From contig JAIPBW010000018.1 of the NCBI GenBank assembly GCA_021738505.1, positions 1 to 49,222 of the forward strand: DNA of 49,222 nt, read 5' to 3'. Source of the stretch: Bacteroidales bacterium (lineage in GTDB: Bacteria > Bacteroidota > Bacteroidia > Bacteroidales > PWNQ01). The position numbers and the translations under genes are program-made. The notes under the pieces are model-generated. The model saw only the letters and a list, made by a program, of their open reading frames with translations. It had not been told where the DNA came from and ran no database searches. Shown one piece after another: positions 27,395 through 36,315 of the stretch. Position 1 is the first letter of the stretch, and every line of letters begins with the position of its first letter.

Positions 27395-28276
27395 CTAATT
27401 TCGATTATCTAAACCCCAGTTAAGCTTATCCCTTATTGTATTAAAGAAATTTTCTTCCGGCATTTTCACCAACTTCATTTTAAATGATTCTTTTTTTATT
27501 GTAAACACATCCGAAACGGCTACTTGATGAACTCTTGAATCCAGTGCCGCCGTATAGGCTTTGCCCCGTCCGTTGAGTTTCACCGTAATTGTGCTGCTGT
27601 CAGGTAGAACGATCGGACGTACTGTCAAATTGTGTGTTGCAATAGGTGTAATGATAAAATTCGATGACTCGGGTGTTAAAATAGGGCCTCCACAACTTAA
27701 TGAATATCCCGTTGAACCTGTTGGCGTAGAAATAATCAAACCATCGGCCCAATAGGAATTTAAAAACTGGTCATTGACATAAACATCCAACACAATTAGG
27801 GCATGCGAATTATGACGATGAATTGTTAAATCATTCAAGCCAAAGTTCAAATCACCGAAAATATTATTGCTACACTGGACATTTAAAAGTGCGCGTTCCT
27901 CAATTTCAAAATTATTATTCAACAGATGATTGATCGCAGGAATGACATTTTCTTTTGAAATTGACGAAAGAAATCCAAGCCTGCCAAAGTTTAATCCAAG
28001 TATTGGTATTCCGGAATCGCGAACAAGGGTAATTGCATTTAATAATGTCCCATCCCCACCGGCAGATATTAAAATATCAGCATGATCATACACCTCCTCA
28101 TAATTCATAAATTGGTATACCGGCTCACCCGAAAAAAAACCATACGGTTTTATTTGATCATAAAATTTCTGATAAACATATATCCGGATATTATTAGCCT
28201 CCAATTTTTCAATAAATTGCCGGAAAATATCCTTATGTTCTGTATCAAATTGCTCTCCGTATATAGCTATATTCAT
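27395..28276 (-). CDS. nadK: NAD kinase
   Basis: Cytoplasmic enzyme of 293 residues that phosphorylates NAD to NADP. The hallmark GGDGTLL is near 73, NFGRLGFLSSI near 98, and GSTGYSLSCGGPILTP near 187. The length and order fit NAD kinase. It lies upstream of the DUF6089 gene with a gap of 63 nt, in the block conserved in Bacteroidota. Confidence 0.95.
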   Translation of the reverse strand: MNIAIYGEQFDTEHKDIFRQFIEKLEANNIRIYVYQKFYDQIKPYGFFSGEPVYQFMNYEEVYDHADILISAGGDGTLLNAITLVRDSGIPILGLNFGRLGFLSSISKENVIPAINHLLNNNFEIEERALLNVQCSNNIFGDLNFGLNDLTIHRHNSHALIVLDVYVNDQFLNSYWADGLIISTPTGSTGYSLSCGGPILTPESSNFIITPIATHNLTVRPIVLPDSSTITVKLNGRGKAYTAALDSRVHQVAVSDVFTIKKESFKMKLVKMPEENFFNTIRDKLNWGLDNRN

Positions 28277-28450
28277 CAGAGGTTTGGTTCGTTTATCGTT
28301 AATACGGTAATCCTTTTTTTTAAAAAAATATCTCCGCCAATAATAGATTTGGTTTTATAATTTATATGCAATTAACGCAAAAATGTTTCAGAAAACAAAA
28401 ATTAAAAGATTAAAGTTTGTTAACAAGAAAAAAGTGCGGAAAGAACATTC

Positions 28451-29854
28451 TTATATTGGAGCTATCATGTGAAAAAACAAACTGTATTCCCCTTTATGAT
28501 TCCATGACAATTCAGTACGCAAAACCTTATCGTAATAAGTAACGAAGTCAAGTCCTAAGCCAAACCCGTGTTGCCATGTGTTGGTAAGAGCATTTGCCCT
28601 TTCGTCTTGCACGCTGCCTGCCACATAACCGGCATCATAAAAAACATTGGCAAATATTTCAAGCGGAACTTTGCTGAATTTTTGCCCAAAATATTTATTC
28701 TCCAGAAAATCAAATTGAAATACATGTTGAGGTAAAACGGTCCTTTTCAAATTTGACTTTGCATATATCCAGTCTGTCTGGTTAAACACATAGTATTCCA
28801 TCCCTCTGACAAAATCGCGGCCATAGCCCATTCCCCTTTCTTCAGCAAGAAAATACGGTAATTTTGCACCTAATCTGTTTTGGGCAACTAACCCCGTAGC
28901 AAAATACCAGTTATTCGTTAGTGAGAAATATTTTCGAAATGTCCCTTTAATCAATGTGTGGTCCACGTCATTATTAGGCAAACCAAACTTACGAATAGCA
29001 AAGTCGCCATAAAAACCTTTTAACGGATAAGCTTTATAATCCCGATAATCGGCCTTAAAGATGTACGAAAAATAAGGATAAGACACATTTTTTTCCGGAG
29101 CATAACGCTCATTCAGGTCAAGCAAAGTATCATGCATATTGTACTGATAGTACCCAGCCGTAACCTGATGCGAGACATGGATCGCCGGCCTGTAGGTTAA
29201 GCTTAAATTGATTTCCAGGTTATTCCGTATATTTTCATCCGGTAGCGTTGAATACAATAATTGATTGTCCAGGCTTTTGTAATCCAGCGTATGGTATGCT
29301 TTATAATTAGCGCTTAAGCGCAAGCCTAAAGTTTTATCATTATTTAGATAGGGATTATTATAAATAAGAACATACTCCTCTTCATATCCTGTTTGGGCTT
29401 GTATATCAATCTCTTCCCGCCGCCCTCTAAAATTAACATGTGATACTCCGATTTTATAATTTACGCGGCTCCATTCTCGTTTTTTCCACCAACTGTTAAA
29501 ATTCCGGTCAGCAATTTCCACATATAATTCAGGCCATATATACCACCTTTCATCCACTTTGATATAGATATGAATTAGCTTTCCTTTAATGTCCAGGGTA
29601 ACCTCAACAAAATTAAAGAGTTCCGAGTTCATCAAATTATTGTTAATTTGCTGCTTAAGAGCCTCATAGTGACCCGAATAAATCGTATCACCTATTTTTA
29701 CAGGCAGTTCCCTTTTAATAATATTTCTTTTGGTTTTTTCATTTCCGTCAATATGAATCGATTTCACGATAAGCTTATCGTCCTTCTCGCCAGCATTTAA
29801 GGGAAAAAACGCATAAGTGAAACTTATCAACAAAAATAAAACGACCCGGTACAT
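28451..29854 (-). CDS. Small Omp85-like outer-membrane protein with one POTRA domain
   Basis: Protein of 467 residues with a signal peptide (about 1–22). A single POTRA-like domain (about 28–105) begins IVKSIHIDGNEKTKRNIIKREL and ends LIHIYIKVDERWY. A beta-barrel follows, with alternating aromatic strands (YVLIYNNPYL and VFQFDFLENKYFGQ) up to SLFFHMIAPI. The entry motif is the one seen in BamA POTRA domains. This is the third Omp85-type gene in the window and by far the shortest. It lies between nadK and the CBS gene; its cargo or partner is unknown. Confidence 0.75.
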   Translation of the reverse strand: MYRVVLFLLISFTYAFFPLNAGEKDDKLIVKSIHIDGNEKTKRNIIKRELPVKIGDTIYSGHYEALKQQINNNLMNSELFNFVEVTLDIKGKLIHIYIKVDERWYIWPELYVEIADRNFNSWWKKREWSRVNYKIGVSHVNFRGRREEIDIQAQTGYEEEYVLIYNNPYLNNDKTLGLRLSANYKAYHTLDYKSLDNQLLYSTLPDENIRNNLEINLSLTYRPAIHVSHQVTAGYYQYNMHDTLLDLNERYAPEKNVSYPYFSYIFKADYRDYKAYPLKGFYGDFAIRKFGLPNNDVDHTLIKGTFRKYFSLTNNWYFATGLVAQNRLGAKLPYFLAEERGMGYGRDFVRGMEYYVFNQTDWIYAKSNLKRTVLPQHVFQFDFLENKYFGQKFSKVPLEIFANVFYDAGYVAGSVQDERANALTNTWQHGFGLGLDFVTYYDKVLRTELSWNHKGEYSLFFHMIAPI

Positions 29855-29997
29855 GTGATTAACTTTTTCTTTGCATAAAATTGGTTTTCATCAGGATTTT
29901 TTAGCTCTGGTGCGGGATAGAAAATGAAAGCAACAGCTATAACTAAAAATTTATTTTTGATGTTGCCGGCAAACATGACCCCGATTCGGTGGCTAAT

Positions 29998-30663
29998 TTA
30001 AATATTCAGATAATTCATTAACGAATTGTAATGATCCATCAAATTATCCCAATACTCATCCTCTGAGAATGATGCTTTTATGGTATAGTCATAGCGATCA
30101 AATGTTGACATCACTGCGGAAACATCCATTTTATTAAGCTTAAGTGTAATGTCAAGTTCTGTGGAGTCGACGGGCGAAGAAGTATAAAGACTCAATATTT
30201 GGGCATCGTTTGATTCGACAATTTGAACTATTTCAGACAACAGATAATCTCTTTCATTGACTTCCAAAACAATAATTGCTCCGGGATGCTGTATGGATGC
30301 CATTTCGGCAACCCGAACCAATAGCTCAGACAATACAACAGACCCTGTGTAAATTTTATTTTCATTGAGTACGGGCAGTACAGTAAGATTCTGCTGATAA
30401 AGTAATTTTATAATCTCGTAAAGATGTTGGTCTTCGGAAACAAATGTTTTATTGAAATAGTGCGAGTCTATTTCCTCCAATGGTTTTTCGGGATTATCAA
30501 ACTCCAGAACCCCATCTTCCGAGACCAGTCCCCAAAACTCGCTGTCATGGATAATTGGTAAATGCCGGACTTTAAATTCATCCATCATATTCAGGGCACA
30601 TATTCCCGTATCATTCTTCCGAAGGGGAACAATAGTATCTGATAATAATTGTTTAGCAAGCAT
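29998..30663 (-). CDS. CBS-pair protein with ACT-like C-terminus (AcuB-like)
   Basis: Cytoplasmic protein of 221 residues from ATG 30663; the reading frame extends to a TTG at 30723, but MLAKQLLSDTIVPL is the normal start. Two CBS motifs occupy about 1–120 (MMDEFKVRHLPIIHD and LLYQQNLTVLPVLNENKIYTG). A domain of ACT type follows (GAIIVLEVNERDYLLSEIV with DITLKLNK). CBS pairs sense adenosyl ligands. The gene is a known member of the pdxJ–nadK neighbourhood in Bacteroidota. No catalytic domain is present, so it is probably a sensor. Confidence 0.8.
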   Translation of the reverse strand: MLAKQLLSDTIVPLRKNDTGICALNMMDEFKVRHLPIIHDSEFWGLVSEDGVLEFDNPEKPLEEIDSHYFNKTFVSEDQHLYEIIKLLYQQNLTVLPVLNENKIYTGSVVLSELLVRVAEMASIQHPGAIIVLEVNERDYLLSEIVQIVESNDAQILSLYTSSPVDSTELDITLKLNKMDVSAVMSTFDRYDYTIKASFSEDEYWDNLMDHYNSLMNYLNI

Positions 30664-30762
30664 AATATCTTTATTTTCTGTAAAAAGGAAACAACCCGTA
30701 GCCTTATGTGTTTTACCAATCAAAAAAATAAGATAATAACACTATAAAAGTCTCCAGTTTGT

Positions 30763-30770
30763 TACTTTTG
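30763..30770 (+). promoter_or_regulatory. Candidate -7 box for pdxJ
   Basis: TACTTTTG matches TAnnTTTG and lies 27 nt before the pdxJ ATG. No TTTG at -33 distance was found. Confidence 0.35.
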
Positions 30771-30797
30771 TAGTTTGAACGATATATAAAAAACGTT

Positions 30798-31523
30798 ATG
30801 ACAAAATTAAGCGTAAATATAAATAAAATTGCCACTATACGAAATGCCCGTGGCGGAAATACCCCCGACTTGCTAGATGCAGCCCGGTCATGCGAGCGTT
30901 ACGGAGCTGAAGGAATAACCGTGCACCCCAGACCTGACGAACGCCATATTAAGTATAAAGATGTTTATGACCTTAAGCCTATCCTTACCACAGAATTTAA
31001 TATTGAGGGATATCCCACACGCAAATTTCTGGATCTTGTAAAGGAAATCGGCCCGGCCCAGGTAACTCTTGTTCCTGATCCTCCGGATGCATTAACCTCG
31101 AACTCGGGATGGGACACGATTGCTTATAAATCTTTTTTGCAGGAAGTGATTAGTGAACTTAAAACACAAAATATAAGAACGTCCATTTTCATGGACCCGA
31201 ATCCGGAGCTTATAGAACATGCAGCAGATACCGGAACCGACCGTATCGAACTTTACACCGAACCCTATGCAAGAATGTATCCTGAAGATAAGGAAAATGC
31301 AATTTATGATTTTATTGTAGCAGCTCAAAAAGCGAATGAAGTCGGTTTAGGGTTGAATGCCGGACATGATTTAAATCTGGATAATTTGCGGTATTTTGCT
31401 GAAAACATCCCTAATCTGTTGGAAGTATCCATAGGACATGCCTTAATATCGGATTCTCTTTATATGGGTATGGAACAAACGATTCATCTTTACATGAAAC
31501 AACTTGAAAATACCCGGGAATAG
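30798..31523 (+). CDS. pdxJ: Pyridoxine 5'-phosphate synthase
   Basis: Enzyme of 241 residues that joins 3-amino-2-oxopropyl phosphate and 1-deoxy-D-xylulose 5-phosphate to form pyridoxine 5'-phosphate (vitamin B6, DXP-dependent route). Family motifs are [33 protein letters not shown], and the final [15 protein letters not shown] and [11 protein letters not shown] segments. The size is normal for the family. It is divergent from the CBS gene, with the hydrolase gene 49 nt downstream. Confidence 0.95.
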   Translation: MTKLSVNINKIATIRNARGGNTPDLLDAARSCERYGAEGITVHPRPDERHIKYKDVYDLKPILTTEFNIEGYPTRKFLDLVKEIGPAQVTLVPDPPDALTSNSGWDTIAYKSFLQEVISELKTQNIRTSIFMDPNPELIEHAADTGTDRIELYTEPYARMYPEDKENAIYDFIVAAQKANEVGLGLNAGHDLNLDNLRYFAENIPNLLEVSIGHALISDSLYMGMEQTIHLYMKQLENTRE

Positions 31524-31572
31524 ATTTTCTGGTTACTATCATATTTTTATTTATTACAAAAACAACAAATTA

Positions 31573-32379
31573 ATGGAGCTATTTTATCATACTTACGGTG
31601 AAGGGCAGCCTTTGATTATATTGCATGGATTGTTTGGTTTATCTGACAACTGGGTTACCATAGCCAAACGAATATCGGCCAATTACAAAGTTTACATTCC
31701 TGATCAGCGCAACCATGGACAATCGCCCCATGACAGCACCTTTAATTATTATGCATTAGCAGATGATCTTATGGAATTTATGGAACAGCACGACATTCAA
31801 AAACCTGTGCTTATGGGTCATTCTATGGGAGGGAAAGTGGCTATGAATTTTGCTCTGGATTACCCTGAAAATGTAGACAAACTTATTGTTGTCGATATGA
31901 GTGTTCGCCAGTATAAAGCCCGGGCGATCCATTATCATCTAATCGAAGCAATGGAGTCCATTGATTTTGATCAGGTACAAAGTCGAAAAGATGTCGAAAG
32001 CCAGTTAGCGGAACACATACCTCAAAAACCGCTGCGACTGTTTATCATGAAAAATCTAAAACGCTATTCAGGTAATCGTTTTGGCTGGAAATTAAACCTT
32101 CCTGTTTTGAAAGAAAATCTGGATACAATTGTCGAGGGGCTATCTTCAGATCAACAGTTTGACAAGCCTTCCCTGTTTGTCGGAGGTGGAAAATCCGATT
32201 ATATTGAGGAAGAAGATCACAAATTAATTCCACAAATATTCCCCCAGGCGATTATCAAAACTATCCCTGAAGCAACCCATTGGCTACACGCGGATTCGCC
32301 AGAAAAATTTTGCGAAATCGTAAGTGAATTCCTGCAAAACAACTGTAAATCTATGGATGATCTGTTAAACGAAAATTAA
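31573..32379 (+). CDS. Alpha/beta-fold hydrolase (YbfF-like esterase)
   Basis: Protein of 268 residues. LHGLFGLSDNW near 16–26 carries the oxyanion HG; GHSMGGKVAM near 80 holds the nucleophile Ser; and a late ATHWLHAD holds the catalytic His. These are the marks of esterases such as YbfF. The start is ATG 31573 (MELFYHTYGEGQPLI), which begins the first strand; the longer frame overlaps the end of pdxJ and shows no likeness. The natural substrate is unknown. Confidence 0.85.
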   Translation: MELFYHTYGEGQPLIILHGLFGLSDNWVTIAKRISANYKVYIPDQRNHGQSPHDSTFNYYALADDLMEFMEQHDIQKPVLMGHSMGGKVAMNFALDYPENVDKLIVVDMSVRQYKARAIHYHLIEAMESIDFDQVQSRKDVESQLAEHIPQKPLRLFIMKNLKRYSGNRFGWKLNLPVLKENLDTIVEGLSSDQQFDKPSLFVGGGKSDYIEEEDHKLIPQIFPQAIIKTIPEATHWLHADSPEKFCEIVSEFLQNNCKSMDDLLNEN

Positions 32380-32405
32380 CAGCTTCTTAAGTGGAGGTAC
32401 CTGTT

Positions 32406-33347
32406 TTAATATCGCTTGATTTCAAAGTTGGAAATAGCGGCTTCAACAACGATGTCTATTTTGTTTTTGGCATCTTCATAGCCGGGAGTAAGATAGAGAC
32501 CGGAAGATTCTTTTTTAAACCCATCCATATTTTTTCCGCTTAAAACACTTTCAAACTGCACGCGGCATCCACTACTTTCTGGCACTAATAAATCAAAATT
32601 TGATACACCGGCATCCACGTTAACTTTTGTTTGGGAAACCTTAGAACCCAACTTTAATCGAATATTTGAAGCTCCGCCCTCAACATCAACATAATTCACT
32701 TTAAACGGACTCAAATCCATTCGAGCGTCAGCAGCACCAAGATCAAGCTCAATATCCCACACTGGTTTGCTGTTTAATTTGATGGATGCCTTGTTTATAC
32801 TATTTCGATTATGGTATACTTTACCATCACGCTCAATATTTATAACATAAACCCCGTCTTCGTTTTCGGGTTCAATTTTGTATTTGCCTGTATTTCCCTT
32901 TTTGCGAAAATCAAGCAAATAATTTACTGAAGTATCTTTTATATGGAAAGTGCCTGCAGCACCTTCCAGCTCAAGCTTTGCTTTGGCAATCGATGAATCG
33001 TATGGAATTCGTTCTTGTTGTAACTCCATATCACTCGATTGCATATCATCCATATCCCGGTTATGATGATGCCATTCTATCCCGTTATCACGATGAAACC
33101 ACCATCCTCGATTTTCCGGGTTATCCTGAAAAGCATAACCGAGGGCTCCGATTAAAATAATAACTGTAAAAATTGTTTTCCAAACATTTTTCACCGGTAA
33201 AATTGAAATCCCCCAAAGAATAAATATTACTGGCCAAAGCGACAGTAAACTGGCCCAATGAAAGTCCAGAATATTCAGATTATCCATGATAAATAATCCA
33301 CCGATCAGGATTAAAACAATCCCCCATAAAGCTTTTCTAAAATGCAT
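32406..33347 (-). CDS. LiaF-like membrane protein
   Basis: Protein of 313 residues. The N-terminus has three or four short hydrophobic helices (about 5–85) with the LiaI/LiaF-type pattern GIVLILIGGLFIMDN. The rest (about 135–313) is a repetitive beta-helix-like region (KLELEGAAGTFHI, DVEGGASNIRLKLG, NVDAGVSNFDLLVPESSG) of the LiaF/DUF4097 kind. Such proteins take part in envelope-stress control. The PspC-like gene 540 nt upstream probably works in the same process, although the gap is filled with repeats. Confidence 0.75.
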   Translation of the reverse strand: MHFRKALWGIVLILIGGLFIMDNLNILDFHWASLLSLWPVIFILWGISILPVKNVWKTIFTVIILIGALGYAFQDNPENRGWWFHRDNGIEWHHHNRDMDDMQSSDMELQQERIPYDSSIAKAKLELEGAAGTFHIKDTSVNYLLDFRKKGNTGKYKIEPENEDGVYVINIERDGKVYHNRNSINKASIKLNSKPVWDIELDLGAADARMDLSPFKVNYVDVEGGASNIRLKLGSKVSQTKVNVDAGVSNFDLLVPESSGCRVQFESVLSGKNMDGFKKESSGLYLTPGYEDAKNKIDIVVEAAISNFEIKRY

Positions 33348-33438
33348 ATGTTTAAATTTTTGTTCCGTGTTCCTTGTTCGTTGTTCCGTGTTGTGCTTGC
33401 CCCGCTTGTCCCATTGATTTTACTCCAATCAAACGGGA

Positions 33439-33473
33439 TGAAACGCGACGGCTGCAGCTGTTTCACCGGGGTT
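33439..33473. repeat. TGAAAC…GTTTCACCGGGGTT hairpin, copy A
   Basis: TGAAAC pairs with GTTTCA around a loop with a GCTGCAGC palindrome, then CCGGGGTT. Together with 33503–33667 it makes up a composite intergenic repeat that recurs at 34609–34814. Region 33348–33888 has no gene. Confidence 0.5.
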
Positions 33474-33502
33474 CGCTTTTCTCTAAGTCTCTTCGTTCGC
33501 TC

Positions 33503-33667
33503 AGCATCAACGCATCATTTCCCTGCGCGCACCCCTGACCCCTGAAGTGGAAGCCCACCGCACAATGACTTAGTCTTCCGACAATTCGCCTCCTCGCCTC
33601 CTCGAATTATCGCATCATCGCATCATCTCATCAACGCCTTCTCGCTCTGCGTGTTTAATCATTCTCC
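33503..33667. repeat. Composite intergenic repeat, copy A
   Basis: It contains GCATCATTTCCCTGCGCGC, ACCCCTGA, GTGGAAGCCCACCGCAC, TGACTTAGTCTTCCG, TTCGCCTCCTCG and TTTAATCATTCTCC, in the same order as copy B at 34708–34814 (with the last part spread further). It has no reading frame of worth. It carries several repeats of GCATCATC. Confidence 0.5.
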
Positions 33668-33783
33668 AAAATTGTCGCCATGGAGGTTTCATATGCTTAA
33701 ATTGTTGTTCGTTGTTTGTCCGCTAATTTCTCTAATTACACACCAATTAACGCGGATTTAGTATATTCTTATTCGCAAATGTA

Positions 33784-33816
33784 ATTCATAATTCGTAATT
33801 CGTAATTCATAATTCA
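33784..33816. repeat. AATTCRTAATTC simple tandem repeat
   Basis: About four copies of a 9–10 nt unit, alternating AATTCATAATTC and AATTCGTAATTC. It is purely intergenic, between the two copies of the composite repeat. Confidence 0.6.
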
Positions 33817-33822
33817 AGATAC

Positions 33823-33895
33823 CCATCAACGCATCATTTCCCCGCGCATAACCCTGACTCTTAAAGGGGAAGCCCGCCGCACACTGACTTATTCT
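33823..33895. repeat. Composite intergenic repeat, partial copy reaching into the pspC-like gene
   Basis: It contains CATCAACGCATCATTTCCCC, then AAAGGGGAAGCCCGCCGCAC, then CTGACTTATTCTTCC. The repeat runs across the stop codon of the PspC-like gene (complement of 33889–33891), so the element's end supplies that stop. Confidence 0.5.
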
Positions 33896-34404
33896 TCCTG
33901 CTTGTGTTTGTCCCTGGATTCCGGATCTTTTTCATCGTAACTTTTTTTATTGCTATTCACCAAAACAGCGACACCGGCAATAATCAAAATAAAAGGCCAC
34001 AAGTCACTAAAATATACACTTGGAATAAAGTTATCGATCAAGAACATCAATCCTATTGTCAGCAAAATAAGTCCGCCAATTAAATTTCCTCTCTGGCTGT
34101 GGCCGGAATGTTTCTTAGGGTTTCCCTGTTCCTTTGGCTCTCCCGACGCATCAGGATTATTATTTACGGAATAGTTTTGCTGACCGAAATCGTCTTTTAC
34201 ATAATAATCGTTCAAAGGCTCTTCAGGAACAACAATCCACAGAATAACATATGCCAAAAAGCCTCCACCACCAATGATCAAGGCCAAAAAGAATAACAAC
34301 CGGATAATTACAACATCCACATTGAAATATTTGGCCAATCCACTACAAACTCCACCGATATAACGGTTTTCCACGCTTCTGTATAATCGCTTTGTACTTT
34401 CCAT
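33889..34404 (-). CDS. PspC-domain membrane protein
   Basis: Protein of 171 residues. A PspC domain (about 5–65) has the classical RSVENRYIGGVCSGLAKYFNVD start, then a transmembrane helix and LWIVVPEEP. A charged linker follows, then two helices of the LiaI type (LIGGLILLTIGLMFLIDN and PFILIIAGVAVLVN), and a charged tail. PspC proteins take part in the phage-shock envelope response. Its 3' end lies in a repeat element (33823–33895), so the last residues may have been changed by that insertion. Confidence 0.85.
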   Translation of the reverse strand: MESTKRLYRSVENRYIGGVCSGLAKYFNVDVVIIRLLFFLALIIGGGGFLAYVILWIVVPEEPLNDYYVKDDFGQQNYSVNNNPDASGEPKEQGNPKKHSGHSQRGNLIGGLILLTIGLMFLIDNFIPSVYFSDLWPFILIIAGVAVLVNSNKKSYDEKDPESRDKHKQEE

Positions 34405-34608
34405 AAGTTTTTATTTTCTCTGACGATAATAGATCGAATTAGTTACACCCTTTTTGAAAATTTTTTGAAAATTAGTGAATTTTTGATCACGGGTCAAGTG
34501 AAAATTTTAAAATATGATAATGGTGGCGCATGAAAACAAAATGAGTTGCTAAATTGAATTTTCTAAATGAAATCAATATGATAAAATTATTATTCAGTGT
34601 TCTGTGTT

Positions 34609-34648
34609 CCCCGTGAAATGCGAGGGTAGAGCATATTTCACCGGGGTT
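34609..34648. repeat. GTGAAAT…ATTTCACCGGGGTT hairpin, copy B
   Basis: CCCCGTGAAATGC pairs almost completely with GCATATTTCACCGGGG. This is the longest stem of the family in the window. No gene is seen in 34405–34834. Confidence 0.55.
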
Positions 34649-34707
34649 CGATTTTTCTCTCAGTCACTTCGTCTCTTCGTTCGCTTAAGTCGCTTCTTTC
34701 GATCAGC

Positions 34708-34814
34708 ATCAATGCATCATTTCCCTGCGCGCACCCCTAAGGGGAAGCCCGCCGCTACTGACTTACCCTTACGGCAGTTCGCCTCCTCGCGTTTAATCAT
34801 TCTCCTGTGTGCCG
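34708..34814. repeat. Composite intergenic repeat, copy B
   Basis: It contains GCATCATTTCCCTGCGCGC, ACCCCTAAGGGGAAGCCCGC, CGCTACTGACTTACC, TTCGCCTCCTCG and TTTAATCATTCTCC. It is like copy A but shorter, and it ends about 20 nt before the queA stop. Confidence 0.5.
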
Positions 34815-34834
34815 ATGGCTGGGCCATGCTTGCT

Positions 34835-36049
34835 TCATTTCTTCTTTGCTGGAAAAAACAAACATGAATCTCCATAACTTAAAAAGCGAAAATCTTTGTC
34901 TAAAGCAAATTGATAGGCTTTTTTCCAGTTATCACCGATAAAAGCAGCCACTAATAAGAGTAAAGTACTTTTAGGCTGATGAAAGTTTGTAATCATGCCT
35001 CCTATCATCTTGTATTCATATCCTGGTACAATCATGAGGCTTGTTGCTCCCTGCAAATATTCCCGGTCTTCCTTCTTTAACTTATGGATTAGAATTTGCA
35101 ATGCTTCTTCTCTGGAGAGTATAGCCTTGTCATTATAAGGCTGCCATTGATTGATCACAAATCCGGAATCCGGATCTTGCGCCAATGCATTGGCATACCA
35201 GTATAAACTTTCCAGTGTTCTGACGGAAGTAGTTCCTACAGCTATTGTTTTATCTTTACTTGTATTAAGAAGTTTTTGTAATTCATTACGGCTCACCAGT
35301 ACTTGTTCCTGATGCATTTCATGATGTTCGATTTTCTCCGAGCTCACAGGTTTAAATGTCCCGGCGCCAACATGTAAAGTTAAGGAAATGCGTTGAATAT
35401 TTTTCGCATCTAAGGCACTGAAAATTTTGTCGGTAAAATGCAGTCCTGCTGTAGGTGCAGCCACAGATCCATCCCTCTCAGCAAAAACGGTTTGATACCG
35501 CAACTTATCGTCGGGTTCGTCCTCGCGTTTAATGTAGGGAGGCAAAGGTACCCTTCCTGCCTCTTCTAATATCTCCGCCCAGGAGCACTTTTTATCCCAT
35601 GAAAACTTCACCCACCAGGCATCTCCGTCCATTTTAATTTTTTCAGCATACAGGATATCCTGTCCCATGTCCAAGCGTAAGATCTGGTCTTTCCATTTTC
35701 GGGCGTTTTTCACAAAGCACTTCCAGACTACAGGCGAGGGTTGTTCAAAAGCCTGATCAACGACAGTTACAGGCTCTATCGGTTCCAGACAAAAAATCTC
35801 GATTTCTGCTCCTGTTGTTTTATGAAACTTCAGTCGAGCCTGAACTACTTTTGTGTTGTTATAAACAAGCATGCTGTTATCCTCAAGATAACCCGGGAGA
35901 TTATAAAAACGATCCTCCCTTATAGCTCCCTCCGGAGAGCTAACCAATAGCTTCGACTCGTCTCTGTTTTTTAATGGATAGCGTGCGATACGGTCATGAG
36001 GCAAATCATAGCTGTAATCAGCTATACTCAACTTTCCGGGTTTCTGCAT
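34835..36049 (-). CDS. queA: S-adenosylmethionine:tRNA ribosyltransferase-isomerase
   Basis: Enzyme of 404 residues that adds the cyclopentane-ring precursor from SAM to preQ1 in tRNA during queuosine synthesis. Motifs are YDLPHDRIARYPLKNRDESKLLV, VYNNTKVVQARL, RYQTVFAERDGSVAAPTAGLHFT and GAGTFKPVSSEKIEHHEMHQE, then GTTSVRTLES and TNFHQPKSTLLLLVAAF. It is longer than E. coli QueA (about 356), mainly in the middle. It follows the small 84-residue gene with an 11 nt gap. No preQ1 riboswitch is seen. Confidence 0.95.
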   Translation of the reverse strand: MQKPGKLSIADYSYDLPHDRIARYPLKNRDESKLLVSSPEGAIREDRFYNLPGYLEDNSMLVYNNTKVVQARLKFHKTTGAEIEIFCLEPIEPVTVVDQAFEQPSPVVWKCFVKNARKWKDQILRLDMGQDILYAEKIKMDGDAWWVKFSWDKKCSWAEILEEAGRVPLPPYIKREDEPDDKLRYQTVFAERDGSVAAPTAGLHFTDKIFSALDAKNIQRISLTLHVGAGTFKPVSSEKIEHHEMHQEQVLVSRNELQKLLNTSKDKTIAVGTTSVRTLESLYWYANALAQDPDSGFVINQWQPYNDKAILSREEALQILIHKLKKEDREYLQGATSLMIVPGYEYKMIGGMITNFHQPKSTLLLLVAAFIGDNWKKAYQFALDKDFRFLSYGDSCLFFPAKKK

Positions 36050-36060
36050 TAGGCGATGCT

Positions 36061-36315
36061 TTAATTTTTCTGATACAGATCACTGATATCAATTTCATTT
36101 TTGTAATTCAGGAAAACATCTTCGAAATCCACCACTTCAACATAGTCGATCTTTCCGGCAATCTGTCGATACCAAATCTCTACAAAGAAATTACCGACCG
36201 CATATAGTTTTATATTGTAAAACAAATAGATACGGCTCATAACCTCTTCGCCACGCTCCAACATGTACTGGACTTTTTCCAGCGTTTTCATTTCCTGAAA
36301 TTCTTGCTTTGTCAT
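36061..36315 (-). CDS. Small conserved-looking protein, function unknown
   Basis: Protein of 84 residues without a signal or membrane segment. It starts MTKQEFQEMKTLEKVQYMLERGEEVMSR, a helix, followed by strands (YNIKLYAVGNFFVEIWYRQ) and an acidic end (VVDFEDVFLNYKNEIDISD). The well-formed alternating pattern and the 11 nt gap to queA support a real gene in one operon with it. I recognise no family with certainty. Confidence 0.65.
   Translation of the reverse strand: MTKQEFQEMKTLEKVQYMLERGEEVMSRIYLFYNIKLYAVGNFFVEIWYRQIAGKIDYVEVVDFEDVFLNYKNEIDISDLYQKN

Noticed and set aside
33342-33545. Plus-strand reading frame in the repeat region upstream of the LiaF-like gene
   Set aside because: It is built from TGTTCCGTGTTCC-like low-complexity DNA and the hairpin repeat, with no coding signal.
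34604-34867. Plus-strand reading frame in the repeat region before queA
   Set aside because: It lies within the composite repeat and overlaps the queA end in the other strand.
34405-36060. preQ1 riboswitch for queA
   Set aside because: No preQ1 aptamer-like sequence is seen before the 84-residue gene or queA, and the 11 nt gap leaves no room for one.
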